Part shown: positions 1 to 4,808 of the stretch, in pieces
Layout of the letters: the number at the start of each line of letters is the position of its first letter
Numbering within the stretch: the first letter of the stretch is position 1
Source: Actinomycetota bacterium
GTDB taxonomy: Bacteria > Actinomycetota > Actinomycetes > S36-B12
Reading direction: 5' to 3'
Assembly: GCA_947472655.1 (NCBI GenBank)
Contig: CANJCG010000096.1
Span: 1-5,389, forward strand
Length of the DNA stretch: 5,389 nucleotides
Notes under the pieces: generated by a model
Told to the model about the DNA's origin: nothing
What the model saw: only the letters and a program-made list of their open reading frames with translations
Databases searched by the model: none
Translations under genes and position numbers: made by a program

Positions 1-20
1 CGAAATGTGCAATGCTCTGC

Positions 21-61
21 CAAAGTTTTCATTGAAGAACTTTGCTAGGGATGCAAAGTTC
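21..61 (+). promoter_or_regulatory. Overlapping inverted repeats upstream of the H1-like gene (operator or leader hairpin)
   Basis: CAAAGTT at 21-27 is inverted as AACTTTG at 38-44 and repeated directly at 54-60. The second pair extends to a perfect 9-bp stem, GAACTTTGC (37-45) with GCAAAGTTC (53-61), around the 7-nt loop TAGGGAT. The first pair gives a competing 7-bp stem with a 10-nt loop. Both use 38-44, so only one can form at a time. The structure ends 9 nt before the ribosome binding site of the gene at 81. It could be a protein-binding site with three half-sites or an RNA leader structure; the sequence alone does not decide. I see no clear TANNNT -10 box in 1-80, so the transcription start is unknown. 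Confidence 0.5.
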
Positions 62-70
62 GATTATTCG

Positions 71-75
71 GGAGG
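71..75 (+). promoter_or_regulatory. Ribosome binding site of the H1-like gene
   Basis: GGAGG, five bases before the GTG at 81. It decides the start: the in-frame ATG at 42 lies in the inverted-repeat region and would add 13 residues unlike the rest of the protein. Confidence 0.8.
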
Positions 76-80
76 CACCA

Positions 81-575
81 GTGGCAGTCGCAAAGAAAGC
101 AGCTAAGAAGGCTCCGGCCCGCAAAGCTGCAGCAAAGAAGACAGTCAAGAAGGCTGTTCGCAAGACCGCAGCAAAGCGCACCGTCAAGAAGGCAACCGCT
201 AAGAAGGCAGTTCGCAAGACTGCAGCAAAGCGTGTAGCTAAGAAGGCAGTACGCAAGACCGCAGCAAAGCGCACCGCCAAGAAGGCAGTACGCAAGACCG
301 CAGCAAAGCGCACCGCAGCAAAGCGGACCGTCAAGAAGGCAGTTCGCAAGACCGCAGCAAAGCGCACCGCCAAGAAAGCAGTACGCAAGACCGCAGCAAA
401 GCGCACCGCCAAGAAGGCAGTACGCAAGACCGCAGCAAAGCGCACCGCCAAGAAGGCAGTACGCAAGACCGCAGCAAAGCGCACCGCCAAGAAAGCAGTA
501 CGCAAGACCGCAGCAAAGCGCACCGCCAAGAAGGCAGTACGCAAGACTGCAGCAAAGCGCACCGCCAAGAGGTAA
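81..575 (+). CDS. Histone H1-like repetitive Lys/Arg/Ala nucleoid protein
   Basis: A 164-residue protein from GTG 81, with a GGAGG ribosome binding site five bases upstream. It contains essentially only Ala, Lys, Arg, Thr and Val, with one Pro and no acidic, aromatic or Cys residues. By my count 74 residues are Lys or Arg (45%). After a 24-residue Lys/Ala-rich start, the motif AVRKTAAKR occurs ten times; residues 87-164 are six uninterrupted 13-residue units of the form AVRKTAAKRTAKK, the last ending in KR. Such composition is known from eukaryotic H1 tails, bacterial H1-like proteins (Hc1/Hc2 type) and the C-terminal tails of actinobacterial HU proteins. By inference it binds and compacts DNA (possibly RNA) without sequence specificity and stays disordered until bound. 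No HU fold precedes the tail, so it is a free-standing tail protein. It is a single-gene unit closed by a terminator. The family call is secure; the cellular role is inferred. Confidence 0.85.
   Translation: MAVAKKAAKKAPARKAAAKKTVKKAVRKTAAKRTVKKATAKKAVRKTAAKRVAKKAVRKTAAKRTAKKAVRKTAAKRTAAKRTVKKAVRKTAAKRTAKKAVRKTAAKRTAKKAVRKTAAKRTAKKAVRKTAAKRTAKKAVRKTAAKRTAKKAVRKTAAKRTAKR
153..572 (+). repeat. 39-bp coding tandem repeat array
   Basis: Ten copies of a 39-bp unit or a variant of it. Units at 339-377, 378-416, 417-455, 456-494, 495-533 and 534-572 are head-to-tail. Those at 378, 417 and 495, and the earlier one at 246-284, are identical base for base; the unit at 456 differs at one base, those at 339 and 534 at two. 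The copy at 285-338 carries an extra 15 bp that duplicates its AAKRT codons. Copies at 153-191 and 207-245 are more diverged, and a 15-bp ATAKK segment separates them. All changes keep the frame. Confidence 0.95.
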
Positions 576-588
576 CCCACGCACTAGT

Positions 589-630
589 CAACAAGGCCCG
601 CACCGTGTGGTGCGGGCCTTGTTGTTTGTT
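589..630 (+). terminator. Rho-independent terminator of the H1-like gene
   Basis: A perfect 16-bp stem (589-604 with 609-624) around a GTGT loop, GC-rich in its upper half, followed by TTTGTT on the plus strand. It begins 13 bases after the TAA at 573-575. On the minus strand the stem is not followed by a T-run, so it looks directional. It could still slow transcripts coming from the convergent gene at 649-807. Confidence 0.92.
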
Positions 631-648
631 TAGCTAAAAAGCGTAGAC

Positions 649-807
649 CTAGTCGTCATCTCCATCAAAGGCTTCATTTCGGTCGTGCGCTGTTTTGAGA
701 GCCGCATCAGCCTCGGCCTCCGTTTGATAAGGACCCATGCGCTCAGAATTGGGACAACCCAACTCTGGCTCCACAAGCTGATGCTCCAAGCAGTAGTACC
801 AAGCCAT
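649..807 (-). CDS. Small acidic SPOR-like conserved protein
   Basis: A 52-residue protein read from ATG 807-805 to TAG 651-649. On the minus strand AGGAG (817-813) lies five bases before this ATG. A longer in-frame start at 864 would overlap the aminopeptidase gene and add 19 residues without the family's usual WYYC opening. Residues 3-6 are WYYC, 25-27 GPY, followed by a helix-like TEAEADAALKTAHDRNEAFD stretch and a DGDDD tail. From memory, proteins of this shape (WYYC, then G-P-Y with an Ala-rich helix, reminiscent of half a SPOR fold) occur in many actinobacteria, often beside methionine aminopeptidase genes. Residues C6, H9 and C18 could bind a metal, though that is speculation. By my count there are 13 Asp/Glu against 3 Lys/Arg. 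No signal peptide or membrane segment is visible, so it is probably cytoplasmic. Its function is unknown. Confidence 0.8.
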   Translation of the reverse strand: MAWYYCLEHQLVEPELGCPNSERMGPYQTEAEADAALKTAHDRNEAFDGDDD

Positions 808-812
808 GACTT

Positions 813-817
813 CTCCT
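813..817 (-). promoter_or_regulatory. Ribosome binding site of the SPOR-like gene
   Basis: CTCCT on the plus strand reads AGGAG on the minus strand, five bases before the ATG at 807-805. It sets the start of the 52-residue protein. Confidence 0.8.
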
Positions 818-833
818 CTGGTCAACTGGAAAG

Positions 834-839
834 AACCTA
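834..839 (-). promoter_or_regulatory. Candidate -10 box of the SPOR-like gene
   Basis: On the minus strand this reads TAGGTT, matching TANNNT. Transcription from it would start near 827 and give a short leader carrying the AGGAG at 817-813. It shares bases 838-839 with the -10 box of the divergent aminopeptidase gene. No convincing -35 element is visible. Confidence 0.4.
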
Positions 840-843
840 GACT
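838..843 (+). promoter_or_regulatory. -10 box of a leaderless promoter for map
   Basis: TAGACT (TANNNT) lies seven bases before the ATG at 851, and the bases between (GTCCTCC) contain no Shine-Dalgarno sequence. This is the leaderless layout common in Actinobacteria and supports 851 as the start. The identical TAGACT box occurs before the malic enzyme gene (2971-2976). The -35 region is weak. Confidence 0.6.
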
Positions 844-850
844 GTCCTCC

Positions 851-1714
851 ATGTCGAGTTCCACTCAGTCCACTCCCTTAGTTGCCGGACGGGTTAGCCC
901 CATGCGAAGCGTGCCGGCATCCATCGCCCGGCCCGAGTATGTTGGCAAAAAAGGGCCACAACCATTTACCGGATCTGAGGTCAAAGATGCGGATACCATC
1001 GAGCGAATGCGGCGAGCTGGGAAACTTGCCTCGCAGACCCTAGAAGAGGTGGGGCGACATGTTCGGCCCGGAGTGACAACCGAACACCTCGACGTTATCG
1101 CGCACGAATTCATCTGCGATCACGGTGCCTACCCCTCCCCGCTGGACTATCGAGGATTTCCAAAAGCGATCTGCACATCTGTCAACGAGGTGATCTGCCA
1201 CGGAATCCCTGACACCACAGTTCTTGCCGAAGGTGACATCTGCAACATCGACGTCACAGTATTCATTGAAGGCGTGCACGGCGATTGCAACGCTACCTTC
1301 CCTGCGGGCGAGGTTGACGAAGAAGTTGCACTTCTCATCGAGCGCACCTACGAAGCGATGAACCGTGGCATCAAAGCGGTGGCACCAGGGCGTCCGGTCA
1401 ACGTTATCGGGCGTGTAATTGAGAGTTACGCCAAACGATTCAACTACGGCGTTATTCGTGACTTCACCGGCCATGGCATCGGCACAGCGTTCCATTCGGG
1501 TCTCATTATTCCGCATTACGACGACCCCACCGCTGACACGATTATGCAACCAGGCATGACGTTTACCATTGAACCGATGATCAGCCTAGGAACGCACGAC
1601 TACGCAATGTGGAATGACGGCTGGACGGTAGTAACAGCCGATCGTCAATACACCGCTCAGTTCGAACACACAGTGCTCGTCACGAGCGACGGAGTTGAGG
1701 TACTGACCGCGTGA
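851..1714 (+). CDS. map: Type I methionine aminopeptidase
   Basis: A 287-residue cytosolic metalloprotease that removes the initiator Met from nascent proteins. All expected active-site residues of the pita-bread fold are present: H117 (CHGIP), metal ligands D134, D145, H208, E241 and E272, and the substrate-side H215 (FHSG). The core motifs FTGHGI (205-210) and MQPGMTFTIEP (232-242) are intact. Residues 1-45 are a Pro-rich extension with RPEYVGK (27-33), as in actinobacterial MapB-type enzymes of about 285 residues, so the length fits. The ATG at 851 is preferred over the in-frame ATG at 806: it gives the family length, follows a TAGACT -10 box by seven bases, and avoids overlap with the divergent small gene. 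The stop overlaps the GTG start of the ROK kinase by four bases (GTGA), so the two are cotranscribed and translationally coupled. Nothing suggests a pseudogene. Confidence 0.97.
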   Translation: MSSSTQSTPLVAGRVSPMRSVPASIARPEYVGKKGPQPFTGSEVKDADTIERMRRAGKLASQTLEEVGRHVRPGVTTEHLDVIAHEFICDHGAYPSPLDYRGFPKAICTSVNEVICHGIPDTTVLAEGDICNIDVTVFIEGVHGDCNATFPAGEVDEEVALLIERTYEAMNRGIKAVAPGRPVNVIGRVIESYAKRFNYGVIRDFTGHGIGTAFHSGLIIPHYDDPTADTIMQPGMTFTIEPMISLGTHDYAMWNDGWTVVTADRQYTAQFEHTVLVTSDGVEVLTA

Positions 1715-2469
1715 ACATCTGGCCCGACGATGTGAAAACACTTGCTATCGACATTGGTGGCACTGGCTTTAAGGCTGCCGTATTAGACCCAGAGGGAATT
1801 TTGGTGTCTCAGCAGGTTCGCATTGACACTCCCTACCCTTGCGCTCCAGAAATGTTTGTGGCGACATTGAAGGAATTGGTCCTTGCATTACCTGCTGCTC
1901 ACCGCGTAACTGTCGGCTTTCCGAGCCTGATTCGCGATGGCATCGTCTCTGGAATCCCCGGGTCCCTTTCGCGTCGAGTTCTCAATGGTGAGCGCGATCC
2001 AGAACTCATCAAAGCCTGGTTGGGTTTTGATATTCGTGCTGCACTCACCAACGCGTTCGAACTTCCCACTGTCGTAGAAAATGATGCAGATATTCAAGGA
2101 TGCGCTGTTATTACGGGCCAGGGGATGGAATTTGTCATCACTTTGGGCACTGGAATTGGAACAGCACTGTTTTTTGATGGAGGTCTCGTTCCTCATCTTG
2201 AACTTTCGCATGGCCCATTTGACGCAACGATGACTCACGACATTGCGCTCGGGGATGGGGAACTTAAACGCATCGGCGAAGCCGCCTGGAAAGAACGGGT
2301 TATCAAGGGCCTGGCTCATTTCAAGGCGATAGTCAATTGGGATCACCTTTATGTGGGTGGCGGCAACGCGCGTCTGCTTGACCAAGATGATCTTGAACCT
2401 GGCGTGACCTTGGTTTCAAATGCAAACGGACTCTTGGGAGGAGTCCGCATTTGGGATCTCACCGACTAA
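1711..2469 (+). CDS. ppgK: ROK-family kinase, polyphosphate glucokinase-like
   Basis: A 252-residue sugar kinase of the ROK / polyphosphate glucokinase group, expected to phosphorylate glucose to glucose 6-phosphate using polyphosphate and/or ATP in the cytosol. Visible motifs are the phosphate-binding DIGGTG (14-19), GFPSLIRDGIV (69-79), the catalytic NDAD (124-127, base D125), the second phosphate loop TLGTGIGTALF (144-154), LELSH (163-167), where PPGKs usually have ELGH with sugar-binding Glu and His, and GGGNA (216-220). The Cys-rich zinc motif of classical ROK repressors and kinases is absent, as in PPGKs. Beyond residue 168 the sequence departs from the PPGKs I know, so the phosphoryl donor and sugar are uncertain; a distinct ROK subgroup is possible. 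The GTG start overlaps the map stop by four bases, with only a weak GAGG ten bases upstream, pointing to translational coupling. The family call is firm; the exact substrate is less so. Confidence 0.75.
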   Translation: MNIWPDDVKTLAIDIGGTGFKAAVLDPEGILVSQQVRIDTPYPCAPEMFVATLKELVLALPAAHRVTVGFPSLIRDGIVSGIPGSLSRRVLNGERDPELIKAWLGFDIRAALTNAFELPTVVENDADIQGCAVITGQGMEFVITLGTGIGTALFFDGGLVPHLELSHGPFDATMTHDIALGDGELKRIGEAAWKERVIKGLAHFKAIVNWDHLYVGGGNARLLDQDDLEPGVTLVSNANGLLGGVRIWDLTD

Positions 2470-2485
2470 GAAGTTTCGATTTCAA

Positions 2486-2493
2486 CTAATTAG
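2486..2493. promoter_or_regulatory. CTAATTAG palindrome, possible MarR operator core
   Basis: A perfect 8-bp palindrome in the spacer just upstream of the -10 box of the MarR-family gene. MarR proteins often repress themselves from palindromes over their own promoter, but those are usually longer and this one does not extend. ACTAATT recurs at 2986-2992 beside the malic enzyme start. Confidence 0.25.
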
Positions 2494-2496
2494 GCG

Positions 2497-2502
2497 TATC
2501 CT
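2497..2502 (+). promoter_or_regulatory. -10 box of a leaderless promoter for the MarR gene
   Basis: TATCCT (TANNNT) lies six bases before the ATG at 2509 and no Shine-Dalgarno sequence is present. TTTCGA at 2474-2479 is a weak -35 candidate at 17-bp spacing. Confidence 0.55.
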
Positions 2503-2508
2503 TCAGCT

Positions 2509-2973
2509 ATGACGAATTGGTTGAGCCAAGAACAGCAGGAGATCTGGCGATCTTGGTTGAGCGCCACGTCCTTGCTCCCCGATCAATTAGGCCGGGATCT
2601 TCAACGAGATTCAGGGCTAACCAGCGCTGACTATGAAATTCTCGTCAGACTTTCTGAGGCCGTGAACCAGAAAATTCGCATGAGTGACCTTGCTGAGTGC
2701 ACGCTGTCTTCTAGAAGTCGGCTGTCACATCAGATTGACCGGATGGAAAAATCTGGCTTTGTCACCCGAGAAGAGTGCCCAGATGATCGACGTGGGTCCT
2801 TTGCCGTACTTACTGAACGAGGTCAGGACCTTCTTGTGAGCGCGGCTCCCGGCCATGTTGAGAGTGTCCGACGTCACCTTGTGGACATACTCACGCCTGA
2901 AGAATTCGAAAGCTTAGGGAAAGTATGTACGAAAGTGAGCAATCATCTGAAATCGCTGACCTCGAATAACTAG
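2509..2973 (+). CDS. MarR-family winged-helix transcriptional regulator
   Basis: A 154-residue dimeric DNA-binding regulator. Residues 1-35 form the first dimerisation helices; TSADYEILVRLSEA (39-52) is the typical MarR second helix. The helix-turn-helix is about 56-85, with MSDLAECTLSSRSRLSHQIDR leading to MEKSGFV. The wing carries DDRRGSFAVLTERG (92-105), where D92, R94 and R95 match the conserved Asp/Arg pattern of MarR proteins. The C-terminal part (112-150) is helical and would complete the dimer interface. Such proteins usually repress themselves and nearby genes and are relieved by small, often aromatic or oxidising ligands; the ligand here is unknown. The gene starts 39 bp after the ROK kinase, has its own leaderless -10 box, and ends 9 bp before the malic enzyme gene, so control of that gene is possible but unproven. 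The only two Cys that stand out are C64 and C90, with C140 near the end; a redox role is not evident. Confidence 0.92.
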   Translation: MTNWLSQEQQEIWRSWLSATSLLPDQLGRDLQRDSGLTSADYEILVRLSEAVNQKIRMSDLAECTLSSRSRLSHQIDRMEKSGFVTREECPDDRRGSFAVLTERGQDLLVSAAPGHVESVRRHLVDILTPEEFESLGKVCTKVSNHLKSLTSNN

Positions 2974-2976
2974 ACT
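2971..2976 (+). promoter_or_regulatory. -10 box of a leaderless promoter for the malic enzyme gene
   Basis: TAGACT, whose first three bases are the TAG stop codon of the MarR gene, lies six bases before the GTG at 2983. The intervening CCCTCC holds no Shine-Dalgarno sequence. The layout closely mirrors that of map (TAGACT, then CCTCC, then the start). No good -35 is visible, and readthrough from the MarR gene is also likely. Confidence 0.5.
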
Positions 2977-2982
2977 CCCTCC

Positions 2983-4359
2983 GTGACTAATTTTGGAACT
3001 TCCTTTACTGCCGTTGTTCGCACCAATCCTGAAATTCATGCATCCGGTGCATTGATCTTGGCGGTTACCGCACTCGGCGGCGTTGTCGCTGGCATCGACG
3101 TTGTCGAGTCCGGTCATGAAGAGATCACCCTCGAGCTCACCTGCCTGCTATCAGGCGATGACATAGACCTACGCCTCGAAGAGGCTCTTAACGCTATTGA
3201 CGGCTGCACCGTTGAAGTAGTCATGGATTCGGTCATGTTGATCCATATTGGTGGCAAACTTGAGATTCAAGCCACGGTGCCGATGGACAACCGCATTGAA
3301 CTTGCCCGCGCCTACACGCCAGGAGTTGCCCGAGTTTGTTTGGCAATTGCAGCAGACCCCTCCCTTGCCCGGGAATTCACGATCAAGCGGAACACCGTGG
3401 CAGTCGTAACTGACGGATCAGCAGTGCTCGGTCTTGGAGACCTCGGCCCTGAAGCTTCCATGCCAGTTATGGAAGGTAAGGCTGCTCTGTTTAAGCGCTT
3501 CGCAGATATTGACGCTTGGCCGATTGCCCTTGATACAAATGATGTTGATGAAATTGTGCGTGCAGTGCAGCTCATCGCTCCAGGCTTTGGCGGAATTAAC
3601 CTCGAAGACATTTCAGCGCCCCGCTGCTTTGAGATCGAACGTCGACTCCGTGAATCCCTGACTATCCCCGTCATGCATGACGACCAGCATGGCACTGCAG
3701 TTGTTGTGCTAGCTGCACTCAAGAACGCTGCCCGATATGTGAAGAAAGACTTTGCAAGCTTGAGAATCGTGATGGTTGGCGCTGGCGCAGCTGGAGCTGC
3801 CGTTACTACTTTGCTGATGAAAGCAGGCGTGAAAGACGTCGTCGTTTTTGATTCAAAGGGTCCACTACATGCAGGGCGCGGTTTCGATGATCCCGATAAG
3901 GCTTCCTTAGCGTTGCGGACCAACCCTCGAGGAGTGTCTGGGAGCTTGCCCGAAGCCATGATTGATGCAGATGTTTTCATCGGGGTTTCCCAGCCAAACT
4001 TGATCACGGCGGAAGATGTCTCCCGGATGGCCAAGGATTCAATTGTCTTTGCCTTGTCCAATCCCACCCCTGAGATCGACCCCGTCGAAGCCCACAAATA
4101 CGCGGCCGTTGTGGCAACTGGCCGCAGCGACTACCCAAACCAGATCAACAATGTGCTTGCATTCCCAGGAATCTTCCGGGGCATGCTTGATTGTGGAGGC
4201 CACATCATCACCGATGAGGTTTTGGTTGCTGCAGCAAATGCAATTGCTGACGTTGTAACCGATGACCGGCTAGAGGCTGCGTACATTATTCCAAGCGTGT
4301 TTGATCCTGACGTTGCACCGGCCGTAGCCGCTGCCGTAGCCGCTGCCGCCACCAAGTAA
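2983..4359 (+). CDS. NAD(P)-dependent malic enzyme with N-terminal ACT-like domain
   Basis: A 458-residue enzyme for oxidative decarboxylation of malate to pyruvate and CO2, linking the TCA cycle to pyruvate. Residues 8-90 look like an ACT-type ligand-binding domain (alternating strands and helices, A-L-G-G at 30-33), likely for allosteric control. The catalytic core shows the general acid Y111 in AYTPGV, the base K166 in EGKAALF, metal ligands E208 and D209 in NLEDIS and D233/D234 in HDDQHGT, the Rossmann loop GAGAAG (266-271), ALSNPTPEI (357-365), and QINN (387-390). An Asp (D290) ends the second Rossmann strand (VVVFD), which favours NAD over NADP. The length suits the short bacterial class; no phosphotransacetylase domain follows. 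The C-terminus is an Ala/Val tail encoded by a short duplication. It starts at GTG 2983, just after a TAGACT -10 box and 9 bp after the MarR gene. The enzyme class is certain; cofactor and effector are inferred. Confidence 0.95.
   Translation: MTNFGTSFTAVVRTNPEIHASGALILAVTALGGVVAGIDVVESGHEEITLELTCLLSGDDIDLRLEEALNAIDGCTVEVVMDSVMLIHIGGKLEIQATVPMDNRIELARAYTPGVARVCLAIAADPSLAREFTIKRNTVAVVTDGSAVLGLGDLGPEASMPVMEGKAALFKRFADIDAWPIALDTNDVDEIVRAVQLIAPGFGGINLEDISAPRCFEIERRLRESLTIPVMHDDQHGTAVVVLAALKNAARYVKKDFASLRIVMVGAGAAGAAVTTLLMKAGVKDVVVFDSKGPLHAGRGFDDPDKASLALRTNPRGVSGSLPEAMIDADVFIGVSQPNLITAEDVSRMAKDSIVFALSNPTPEIDPVEAHKYAAVVATGRSDYPNQINNVLAFPGIFRGMLDCGGHIITDEVLVAAANAIADVVTDDRLEAAYIIPSVFDPDVAPAVAAAVAAAATK
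4321..4344 (+). repeat. 12-bp tandem duplication in the malic enzyme 3' end
   Basis: GCCGTAGCCGCT occurs twice head-to-tail and is followed by GCCGCC. It encodes the AVAAAVAAAA stretch just before the stop and probably arose by slippage. Confidence 0.9.
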
Positions 4360-4430
4360 CTCGAATTCAGCGCGAAGCAAGCGGACAGATATATCCCCGT
4401 CGTAAGACGCAGGCTTAACACTCCGTATGC

Positions 4431-4435
4431 AAGGA
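4431..4435 (+). promoter_or_regulatory. Ribosome binding site deciding the start at 4443
   Basis: AAGGA lies seven bases before GTG 4443. An ATG at 4441 overlaps that GTG in another frame and is followed at once by TGA, so it cannot be the start. In the 83-bp gap upstream (4360-4442) I see a GATATATC palindrome (4388-4395) but no clear terminator or promoter. Confidence 0.6.
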
Positions 4436-4442
4436 TGCGTAT

Positions 4443-4808
4443 GTGACAGGGATATTCGCTGATGCGCTCATTAGTGTGTATCTAATTCTTGCCATTTGGG
4501 CTGGCGTACATATCGTGATCAACAAACCTGTGACGCGCGTCTTCACCGCAGTCGCTGGCCTTGCTGTCCTGATGCAGTTGATCTTCTTGATCGGTGGAAT
4601 CACCCAGATGAGTCAAACCGCACAAGAGTTTTCACGACCAGAATTCGTGGGTTATCTCGTTGGAAGCCTGGCCATTTCTCCTGCAGCCATGTGGTGGACG
4701 CGCAAGGACACTCAACGCACGGGGGCCGGCGTGCTGTGTCTAGTCTTCTTGATCATGCCCATCCTCATCATTCGAATTCAACAAGTCTGGGCTGGTTCCA
4801 GTGTCTGA
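4443..4808 (+). CDS. Four-helix integral membrane protein of unknown function
   Basis: A 121-residue hydrophobic protein that I do not recognise. Four membrane segments can be read at about residues 8-26, 33-52, 68-86 and 94-112. Short basic stretches at 28-32 (KPVTR) and 87-92 (RKDTQR) suggest that the loops after helices 1 and 3 face the cytoplasm. There is no signal peptide cleavage site and no catalytic motif. WW at 84-85 precedes the basic RKDTQR loop. The start is GTG 4443, served by AAGGA seven bases upstream; no other in-frame Met occurs before residue 44. It follows the malic enzyme gene by 83 bp and overlaps the next membrane-protein gene by 8 bp, so the two are made together and may act together. 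A transport or assembly role cannot be argued from the sequence. Confidence 0.8.
   Translation: MTGIFADALISVYLILAIWAGVHIVINKPVTRVFTAVAGLAVLMQLIFLIGGITQMSQTAQEFSRPEFVGYLVGSLAISPAAMWWTRKDTQRTGAGVLCLVFLIMPILIIRIQQVWAGSSV

Noticed and set aside
42..80. Extended start of the H1-like gene at ATG 42
   Set aside because: It adds 13 residues unlike the rest, lies in the hairpin region, and GTG 81 has a well-placed GGAGG.
153..572. CRISPR array
   Set aside because: The repeats are contiguous, coding, and have no unique spacers.
29..603. Long open frames on the minus strand opposite the H1-like gene
   Set aside because: They are shadows of the repeat: a stop-free codon pattern repeated ten times keeps all frames open. 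Their products are low-complexity and lack ribosome binding sites.
806..850. Extended start of methionine aminopeptidase at ATG 806
   Set aside because: No ribosome binding site, overlap with the start of the divergent gene, and the extra 15 residues exceed the family length; a TAGACT box supports 851.
1040..1549. Minus-strand open frame opposite map
   Set aside because: Antisense to a gene with every catalytic residue intact; the product resembles no family I know. The same holds for 1888-2385 and 3312-4097.
4388..4409. GATATATC palindrome and CGTC-GTAA-GACG mini-hairpin as terminator or promoter before 4443
   Set aside because: The stem is only 4 bp without a T-run, and no matching -35 element is visible; both are too short to call.
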